Below the pieces are notes generated by a model. The model did no database searches. It saw only the letters and a list, made by a program, of their open reading frames with translations, and was not told the origin of the DNA. The position numbers and the translations under genes were made by a program. 13,361 bases of DNA from Chrysochromulina parva (lineage: Eukaryota > Haptophyta > Prymnesiales > Chrysochromulinaceae): NCBI GenBank assembly GCA_002887195.1, contig PJAB01001600.1, positions 1-13,361 on the forward strand. The letters run 5' to 3'. Below, in pieces: positions 1 through 5,937 of the stretch (position 1 is the stretch's first letter; each line of letters opens with the position of its first letter).

Positions 1-250
1 ACGGCTGGCTCACCGCGGCAGCCAGCCTCGGCTGGTCTGTCGAGATAAGATGTTGAGACCCAACCCTCGAACACATGTTCACATGAACGACCGCAAAGGC
101 GCCGCAACGTGAAGGCACAAACCTACGGTTCACGACGCGTTGTGTTGAACAGACCAGTTTTCGGAAGCCGACTGTTGCGATCTTGCCTTCTGGCTTGCGT
201 GTGCTGTGCTGCGCGCCCAGAAGGCAGCGGCAGCCCGAGTCGCGACAGCC
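1..250. other. 5' flank of the DRC5 gene, no gene seen
   Basis: No convincing coding sequence is present. An open frame runs into the DRC5 frame from position 206, but its first codon is GTG, so I place the gene start at the ATG at 251. The stretch must hold the DRC5 5' UTR and probably its promoter. A small imperfect palindrome (GTTCA-CA-TGAAC, 77-88) is the only symmetric element I noticed. No TATA box stands out. Confidence 0.4.
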
Positions 251-1495
251 ATGGGTGTCGATTTCGACCTCACGGGCTTGCACGACGACCACACAATTCG
301 CGCGGGGGTGCCGCCGCCGCTGTCGGAGCTGTGCGTTCGCGTCCTGGCCGCACACTTTGCGCATCGGCCGACGCTGCGCGGCATTGCGCCACGCTACATC
401 AACCGGCTGACAGAGCTGCTGCCGACGACGCTGCCGTTGGAGGTGACGGGGCCGCTGATCGACGATGAGGGCTATTGGAAGCGGTGCGCGACCAATCGGT
501 GGGAGAATTGCACCATCTCGGAGCACGGCTCCTCGTGGAAGCGCTGCTACTTTGAGAAGAACCTGACTGACTTTCTGGAGACGTTCGATCCGCTCAAGAC
601 GGACACCGAGGAGCTGATGCGCATGCTCGCGATCAGCAAGGACTACGTCTTCTCGCTCCGCGTCAAGCAGTTCCTCTCGCACCTCGACATGGAGATGCTC
701 TTGCAGAACGTGCCGACGCTGTGCAATCTCGACATGACGTTTGGGGTCAAGGACATCGGGATGGAGTACGAGCGATCGCTCTTCGGCATGAAGATGAGCG
801 ACGTGACCTCGCTCGCCAAGGCGCTGCGCGTCACCGAGACCCTCACGATCCTCTCTCTCCCGTGCAACCTGCTCGACGACAACACGATGCGTGTGCTCGC
901 GACCGGTCTACAGGCGAACTCGACGATCACGTCGCTCGACCTGTCGCACAACAAGATCGCCGACCGCGGCGTCAAGGCGATCGCGAAGCTGCTCACCGAC
1001 AAGGCCGTCCTCCTCTCGCTCGACCTGTCGGACAACCACGTCCACGCGGATGGTGGCAAGTACTTCGGGCGCGCTCTCAAGATCAACTCGAGTCTCGAGA
1101 CGCTCAACTTGCGCCTCAACCGGCTCGGCGACGAGGGGGGCAAGATGCTGCTCGAGGGGCTCGCGCACAACTCGACGCTCACGCACCTCAACCTCTCGTG
1201 CAACGCGCTTGACCATGACTCGGCACAGCAGCTGGGCTCGATCGTGAGCAGCAGCACATCGCTCCAGAACCTCGATCTGAGCGGCAACGTCTTCAGCGAG
1301 GACGCGGGGCGATTGCTGCGCGATGGGCTGCAGCACAACCGGACGCTCACGAGCATGGACCTGCGCCTCAACCAGATCTCCGTCGACACGGCCGCCGCCA
1401 TCGACGAGACCTGCAAGAGCAACAAGTTCGAGATGCAGCGCGCACGACGCTTGATCTTCGAGGAGCAGCAAATGGCCCAGTACGGGCACAAATGA
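251..1495 (+). CDS. DRC5: Dynein regulatory complex subunit 5 (TCTE1/FAP155-like), leucine-rich repeat protein
   Basis: This is a 414-residue homologue of DRC5 (TCTE1 in mammals, FAP155 in Chlamydomonas), a subunit of the nexin-dynein regulatory complex that links outer doublets and controls dynein in the axoneme. The N-terminal half has the family signature: a DDEGYWKRC stretch at about 71-79, then a SEHGSSWKRCYFEK stretch at about 90-103. Residues about 195-385 hold ribonuclease-inhibitor-type leucine-rich repeats of about 28 residues, with cores such as LTILSLPCN, ITSLDLSHN, LLSLDLSDN, LETLNLRLN, LTHLNLSCN, LQNLDLSGN and LTSMDLRLN. The ATG at 251 is chosen because it has a good Kozak context (GCC ATG G) and the open frame upstream starts only with GTG. 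Human TCTE1 is about 500 residues, so this one is somewhat short at the N-terminus; an upstream exon cannot be excluded. No intron is needed. Confidence 0.87.
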   Translation: MGVDFDLTGLHDDHTIRAGVPPPLSELCVRVLAAHFAHRPTLRGIAPRYINRLTELLPTTLPLEVTGPLIDDEGYWKRCATNRWENCTISEHGSSWKRCYFEKNLTDFLETFDPLKTDTEELMRMLAISKDYVFSLRVKQFLSHLDMEMLLQNVPTLCNLDMTFGVKDIGMEYERSLFGMKMSDVTSLAKALRVTETLTILSLPCNLLDDNTMRVLATGLQANSTITSLDLSHNKIADRGVKAIAKLLTDKAVLLSLDLSDNHVHADGGKYFGRALKINSSLETLNLRLNRLGDEGGKMLLEGLAHNSTLTHLNLSCNALDHDSAQQLGSIVSSSTSLQNLDLSGNVFSEDAGRLLRDGLQHNRTLTSMDLRLNQISVDTAAAIDETCKSNKFEMQRARRLIFEEQQMAQYGHK

Positions 1496-1842
1496 GCTCA
1501 TTTGAGGCGGTCGCCAGGGCGAGCGAGGCGCGCGAGCACGATCCTGAGCGCGGGGGCTTGGAAATCCACATGGCTTTCGGGGCAGCGTTTGGGCGGAGGG
1601 AGGCGGTGTGGAAAGTGACGAAGAGCAACTGATACAAAGTATGAGGAAACTCCCTTGCAGGCGAGGCACGGAGGCGTTGCTCCCGCTTGTCGCTGGGCGC
1701 TGGACCGAGGCACGGTGCGGGAAGAGAGTGACTTGACTTGCCTTGAAGAGGCAGTGGCCATGCCCATGAAACATGTGTTTTTTTCCTTTTTGAGTCTCGC
1801 AACTTTCCGTCGTCCAGCAATGGAAAGTTGTATCATACAGAA
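1496..1842. other. Intergenic region between DRC5 and cyclophilin genes
   Basis: This 347-bp gap lies between two genes in the same orientation. It should contain the DRC5 3' UTR and the cyclophilin promoter. A T-rich tract (GTTTTTTTCC near 1778-1787) lies about 60 bp upstream of the cyclophilin start. I see no conserved open frame, RNA gene or repeat. Confidence 0.4.
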
Positions 1843-2937
1843 ATGGGGGCGCAAGTCCGCACTCCATTGCTGTACGCGCTGCTGCTCGCCGCGACGCCTG
1901 CGTCAGTCGCCGAGGACAACCAACAGCACCATGCGACGGAAGGTGGACAACAGCACCATGAAGCGACGGAGGGTGGGCTCCACGCAGCGGCGGAGAGTGG
2001 GCACCATGGCAGTGGCGACTATACCGTCCGATTCGACGTGCAGCTAGAAGGCGTCAAGGAGCTGAGCTCGTTCCTCGTGACGGTGCGCGAGAAGAAGGGT
2101 GCGCTCGCCGCGCGCCGCTTCCTGCAGCTGGTTCACGACGGCTTCTTCGACGGCTGCTCCTTTTTCCGCGTGCTTCCGGGCTACCTTGTGCAGTTCGGGC
2201 TCAGTGGCAACGTGACGCGCCAGCGCGCCTGGGACGCGCACGGCGCGCTGCGCGACGAGACCAACATAGAGCAGCCGGATTGGAACATCCGCGGCTCGAT
2301 CGCCTTCGCGACGACGGGCCCCAACACCCGTGGCACCCAGCTTTTCATCAACTACGACGACAACCATCAGCTAGATTCGAAGGCGGACGGGCGCATCGTG
2401 CCCTTCGGGCGTGTCGTGGACGGCATGGCGACCCTCTCGGCAGTGTACGCGGGGTACCGCGAGCGGCCGAAGCCGTCGATGATCCGCGCGCGCGGCGACA
2501 GCTACCTGCAGACAGAGTTTCCCCGGCTGACCTACGTCGTGCGAGCGCAGCAGGTCATTTCTCTTCGAAGAGCCCTTCACACCCTCTGTTATCCTCTTGA
2601 TTGGCTCTGACGACCACTGATGACCTGTGATTTGTTCTAACGGCCTCTGATTACATCTGATTTCATGCAGGTGGCCTTCGTCGAGGAGCCGTTCACACTC
2701 TCCAAGAACGCCACAGGCGGGCTGCTCACGCTCGTGATGGTGTTCATAGCGCTACTGTGCTGCGTCGGTATGAAAGTGGTGCAGCAACGGCGGCAGCAGC
2801 AGGGCGAGGACCCATATAAGGTGACGCCCGCGGCAGAGGATGACTTCCGGCCGCGCGACGACGAGGAGAAGGAGGACGAGGGCGAAGACGAGGACGAGGA
2901 GGAACAGGACGTGGCGCCGCCGGGCGCGCGGTCGTAG
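1843..2937 (+). CDS. Secreted, membrane-anchored cyclophilin-type peptidyl-prolyl isomerase (two exons: 1843-2553, 2671-2937)
   Basis: Spliced, this gives 325 residues. Residues 1-22 form a signal peptide (hydrophobic core PLLYALLLAATPASVA), followed by a low-complexity His/Gln linker in which QQHHATEGG is tandemly duplicated. The cyclophilin domain spans about 60-240. It has FFRVLPGYLVQ, keeping the Arg and Gln equivalent to CypA R55 and Q63, then TQLFIN (F113 equivalent) and VPFGRVVDGM. CypA W121 and H126 appear replaced (Gln, Ile), so activity may be altered. The closing GYRERP, SYLQTEFPRL pattern resembles a bacterial/protist cyclophilin subgroup. Exon 2 supplies one membrane helix (GGLLTLVMVFIALLCCVGM) and a very acidic tail, predicting a type I membrane protein with a lumenal or extracellular isomerase. 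The ATG at 1843 is used because the longer frame opens only with TTG at 1828. The chaperone or folding role is inferred from the family. Confidence 0.85.
1921..1977 (+). repeat. Imperfect tandem duplication of 27/30 bp within the cyclophilin coding region
   Basis: The DNA CAACAGCACCATGCGACGGA is followed at once by CAACAGCACCATGAAGCGAC and a similar ending. The protein reads QQHHATEGG then QQHHEATEGG. The second copy has one extra codon, so the frame is kept. It lies in the presumably flexible linker between signal peptide and catalytic domain, where such slippage should be tolerated. Confidence 0.75.
2554..2670 (+). other. Intron of the cyclophilin gene (phase 0, 117 bp)
   Basis: The proposed intron runs from GTCATTTC to TTTCATGCAG and joins codon CAG (2551-2553) to GTG (2671) in frame. 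A CTAAC branch-point-like motif lies at 2637-2641, about 30 bp from the acceptor. The 3' half holds CTCTGACGACC, ACTGATGACC, CCTCTGATT and ATCTGATT, related to the decamer repeats in the SLC10 intron. Unspliced RNA would read 18 more codons to a TGA at 2608-2610 and lose the membrane anchor. Confidence 0.8.
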
Positions 2938-3475
2938 CGTGTAGATCGTAGAGTCTCTGGTGCGACCTGCTTCTATGTTATTGTGTGACTACATTACTGT
3001 GCAGTTTTAGATTGACCTTGGGGGTGGAGCGCGAGCAGTTCCGAGTGCGCGGAGGCGCGGAGAGCACTTCGCGCGTCCCGCTCCGTCCCGGGGGGGGGCA
3101 GACGCGTCACGGCAGGCGACAACGCGAACCGAACCGAACGGGCTGGAGCCTGGAGGACGGGCGACATAGTTACGGCACCAGCACTTACCAGGTCGTGACC
3201 GCATGCAGGGCATTTGACTCTATGATGTGCGCCACCGCCAGCGCGCGGCGCGGCGCGGCGCGCCACGCCCAGTCGCCCACGGTGCGAGCGTCTGGGTCTC
3301 AGTGAATCCTAGCTTTATAACGGAGCTCGATGTGGCACCGTCCACGCGATGTACTGTAAGTAACACCACATACCGACGAATGCCGTCTCCCCGTCGGGAC
3401 ACACCATGCCTGGCCCAGCCGCCCTCTCAAGTACTCTCACCGCCGCACCGGCGCATCATACATGTACCGCGGCGC
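2938..3475. other. Convergent intergenic region, cyclophilin and SHIPPO 3' ends
   Basis: This 538-bp gap separates two convergent genes and should carry both 3' UTRs. It contains a run of nine G (3090-3098) and a GC-only simple stretch of GGCGC/GCGCG units (3240-3264). Several short open frames exist on both strands but none resembles a known protein. No AATAAA signal was noticed. Confidence 0.4.
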
Positions 3476-4648
3476 TCACACGCGCGCCGAGAGCGCGCCC
3501 GACGGGGCCGCCGCCCTCGTGGCGCCACGTTTCTTGGACATGGGCTTCGACTGCTCGGCGATCGTTTTCGATCGCACCGAGGTGCCGACCTTGCGACCCG
3601 TCCACACAGTCGGCTGGTAGGCGCCACAGTCTGGCGACGAGGAGGTGCGGCTGTACTCAAAGGGGAGCGCCCGCTGCGGCGCGGCGGTGCCAAAGGCCGG
3701 CTTCGTCTTGCTCTGCCGGCGGAGAGACGCACGCAGCTGTGCGGCGACCGACCCGTAGTCTACATCATAGCTGCCGGGCCCCACGTTGACATTCTTGTCG
3801 CAAGAGACACAGTCGGGATGGCCCGACGCGTCAGGTGGTAGGCGCTGCTGGGCGGCCGTGCTGCGCATCGAGGCGCCCGAGTTGCGGATGTAGGCGTAGA
3901 TGCTGCTCATGTTCGGCTCGTAGGTCCCGGGGCCCGAGCCCCCGCCTGATTCATCTCCTGAGCTGAGGCGCTGCAGCGACTTCGAGCGAAAGACAGACTC
4001 ATTGGCGTCAATGTGCTTCACGTTGCCGGCACGTTGCTCCTGATTGTACGCGCCTGGGCCGGGGACTGCGTCGCCGTACGTTTTCAGGTGGAGTGCGCGC
4101 ACCGACGACGAGTTGAATCCTTTGCGGTTACGATTCAAAGTGAAGCATGCTTTGTCGAACATCTCGCTGCCGGCGTACGGGTGGTATGCGCCTGGGTCGC
4201 CGATCTGCGTGCGGTCCATGCAGTCCATGTGAGGATGCACCACGCCACGTTCCGCCAAGCCTACGTGGTGCTTAAAGTGTCGCGTCGGCTTGCAGTGCTG
4301 CTCCATGCTCGAGCGACCAACCTCATAATTTCCCGGGACGGTCGTGCTCGTGCGCAGACTGTGCTCCTTCAGTCTGCGAGCGTCGGCAGCCCTGGCAAGG
4401 GCACCGTCGTTCATACGCGTAATGCGCTCCTTCATGTAGAGCGGGTCGTTTTCCTGAAGTGCCACCCTCGTCGCTGCCTTCACAACAGTGGGTTGTCGAT
4501 CGAAGAGCTGGCCCTGGAAGGGTGTGGCCGATGGGGTGTTGCCAGTCCATGCGCCCGAGCTCGGCAGGTTCCGATCCCAACCGCCCGAGTGTGCCGAGAA
4601 CGAGCCCGGCATTGTGGCTTGTAAGAGCGCATTGGCACCCACCGTCAT
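3476..4648 (-). CDS. Sperm-tail PG-rich repeat (SHIPPO) axonemal protein
   Basis: The 390-residue protein carries at least six spaced Pro-Gly-x-x-Tyr motifs typical of SHIPPO/STPG/ODF3-like proteins: VPGNYEV (about 104-110), GDPGAYHPY (150-158), PGPGAYNQE (196-204), SGPGTYEPN (238-246), VGPGSYDVD (289-297) and a degenerate PDCGAYQPT (339-347). Proteins of this class bind or line axonemal microtubules in cilia and flagella. No membrane segment or signal peptide is seen. The C-terminus is basic and Ala/Ser-rich (PMSKKRGATRAAA). The ATG at 4646-4648 opens the frame, and a single exon is sufficient. Which STPG/CFAP orthologue it represents cannot be told. The flagellar role is inferred from the repeat family and agrees with DRC5 and a second SHIPPO-like gene in the window. 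Confidence 0.85.
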   Translation of the reverse strand: MTVGANALLQATMPGSFSAHSGGWDRNLPSSGAWTGNTPSATPFQGQLFDRQPTVVKAATRVALQENDPLYMKERITRMNDGALARAADARRLKEHSLRTSTTVPGNYEVGRSSMEQHCKPTRHFKHHVGLAERGVVHPHMDCMDRTQIGDPGAYHPYAGSEMFDKACFTLNRNRKGFNSSSVRALHLKTYGDAVPGPGAYNQEQRAGNVKHIDANESVFRSKSLQRLSSGDESGGGSGPGTYEPNMSSIYAYIRNSGASMRSTAAQQRLPPDASGHPDCVSCDKNVNVGPGSYDVDYGSVAAQLRASLRRQSKTKPAFGTAAPQRALPFEYSRTSSSPDCGAYQPTVWTGRKVGTSVRSKTIAEQSKPMSKKRGATRAAAPSGALSARV

Positions 4649-4873
4649 GATCGTGCTTGGAGGTCAATGCACAGTCCCGCAACCCAAAAGAATGGAGGTG
4701 TCGTTTCGTTTTCGATGTTTTTTCTTCGCTCGGTGCCTCGAAAATTGGCATGCAATACGACTGAATGCGCAAACTCCTGGTAGTGGCTGGTCGGTACCTT
4801 GTGTGTCGATTCAACTGACCCTTTCTCAAACTCCTGATGACGCGGCGAACCCTCTACTGTTTAGACCCACACC

Positions 4874-5824
4874 TTACTTCGCACGGGGCACGGCAGGGGG
4901 CAGCCGGGGCGCCTCCACCTCCACGCAGCTGAGCATCAGACCGACAAGGAAGGTGAACCAGACGACGAAGACGCCCATGCCACCCATGCCGCTGACGGTC
5001 TGGAGCGCGACGCCGGACGCTAGGGTCGCAGGGAGCACAAGGTACTGGCACTCGGCCAGCGAAGTCATCCAGTTGCTAGCGGCCACGACCTTCTTCTCAT
5101 CAACACCGCCGCTGCCGTCGTCTGCCTGGGCCGCGGCAGAGCCGGATGCGGTAAGGGGGTAGGTCAGACCTACCCCCTTAGCTGCGGCCTCCGTGGCCAG
5201 TTCCTTGCTGAATTTCTTGATCGCAGCGCCCTGGCCCGCGTAGAAGGCATCCCAGTTCTGCCCGTCGAAGCGGCGCACCTCGACCGACGAGATTGTGCCT
5301 GGGTCGACGCACTGCAGCGTGACCGCCCAGCCGTCTGGGTTGGAGCGCGGCCTGTAAAAGGGCGAGATGCCGCAGCGCGAGCAGAAGAGGTGGCGTGCTG
5401 TGCCCGTGTTGAAGCGGTACTCGGCTAGGGCGTCGGTGCCGCTCGGCACTTGGTCTTTGCTCTCACGAAAAAGGATCCGCAGCCCCTTTTCGGGCACGAC
5501 GAAGTGTATGTTCCGACACATTCGGCAGTAGGAGCAATTGCAGTCCCACGCGACCACGTGCGCGGGTGCGTCACACTCGAAACGAACCAGCCCGCAGTGG
5601 CAGCCGCCGCGATGCAGAACCAGCCTGTTTGCGTCGGCGGCAGCCTCGGGCGCGGGCTTGAGCCACTCCACCGAGGTGGGGACCTCAAAGTCCCACCGCA
5701 TCTCGGCCGTTGCAACCTTGACGACTCCGCCGCCTGCACATGGTGCACAGCTCGGCGGCAGCTCGTCCTTGACGAGCGGTGTCGAAGCCCAGTGCGGCGC
5801 GCGCTGTTGGCCGACGCGGCTCAT
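4874..5824 (-). CDS. GFA/CENP-V-like zinc-binding protein with C-terminal membrane extension
   Basis: The 316-residue protein has a GFA (glutathione-dependent formaldehyde-activating enzyme/CENP-V, Mss4-like fold) domain at about 65-190. The zinc ligand pattern is visible: RGGCHCG, then CNCSYCRMC, then FCSRCGISPFYRPRSNPDGWAV and LQCVDPGTI. Known family members bind two zinc ions; glutathione-formaldehyde activity is documented for only a few, so the substrate here is unknown. After a Ser/Gly/Asp-rich linker, the C-terminus adds two hydrophobic stretches (YLVLPATLASGVALQ and GVFVVWFTFLVGLMLSCV), predicting membrane attachment, which is unusual for the family. The ATG at 5822-5824 is used; the frame extends further upstream only with a TTG start inside the pentamer repeat. 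A perfect 29-bp palindrome lies within the linker codons. The gene is divergent from the SLC10 gene. Confidence 0.83.
   Translation of the reverse strand: MSRVGQQRAPHWASTPLVKDELPPSCAPCAGGGVVKVATAEMRWDFEVPTSVEWLKPAPEAAADANRLVLHRGGCHCGLVRFECDAPAHVVAWDCNCSYCRMCRNIHFVVPEKGLRILFRESKDQVPSGTDALAEYRFNTGTARHLFCSRCGISPFYRPRSNPDGWAVTLQCVDPGTISSVEVRRFDGQNWDAFYAGQGAAIKKFSKELATEAAAKGVGLTYPLTASGSAAAQADDGSGGVDEKKVVAASNWMTSLAECQYLVLPATLASGVALQTVSGMGGMGVFVVWFTFLVGLMLSCVEVEAPRLPPAVPRAK
5152..5180. repeat. Perfect 29-bp palindrome inside the GFA-like coding region
   Basis: The left arm TAAGGGGGTAGGTC (5152-5165) is exactly complementary to the right arm GACCTACCCCCTTA (5167-5180), with one base between them. 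Read on the minus strand it encodes KGVGLTYPLT in the linker between the GFA domain and the hydrophobic C-terminus. Arms do not extend beyond 14 bp. In RNA the stem could form only with a few pairs opened for a loop. Confidence 0.9.
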
Positions 5825-5937
5825 AGCCGGCGCTAACCTTCCATGATCTAGACAAGTCAAGACAAGTCAAGGCAAGGCAAGGCAAGGCAAGGCAAGTCAA
5901 CGGTTGCCGTGTACTCAAAACGCCGTGTTCACAGCCA
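5825..5937. promoter_or_regulatory. Divergent (bidirectional) promoter region between GFA-like and SLC10-like genes
   Basis: Only 113 bp separate the two start codons, so both 5' UTRs and core promoters must lie here or inside the genes. Half of it (5851-5900) is a pentamer repeat. No TATA element was recognised. The regulatory role is inferred from position alone. Confidence 0.45.
5851..5900. repeat. Pentanucleotide microsatellite, consensus G[A/T/G]CAA, ten units
   Basis: The order is GACAA GTCAA GACAA GTCAA, then GGCAA five times, then GTCAA. It makes one strand of the divergent promoter all purine apart from the C (and a few T) per unit, and it is free of ATG on either strand. Confidence 0.95.

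Noticed and set aside
643..1491. Second minus-strand frame opposite DRC5, 282 codons
   Set aside because: Shadow of the leucine-rich repeats; Ser/Arg-rich with no recognisable motif.
908..1867. Long minus-strand frame opposite DRC5
   Set aside because: It is antisense to clear leucine-rich repeat coding sequence. Its composition mirrors the codon pattern of DRC5 and shows no domain.
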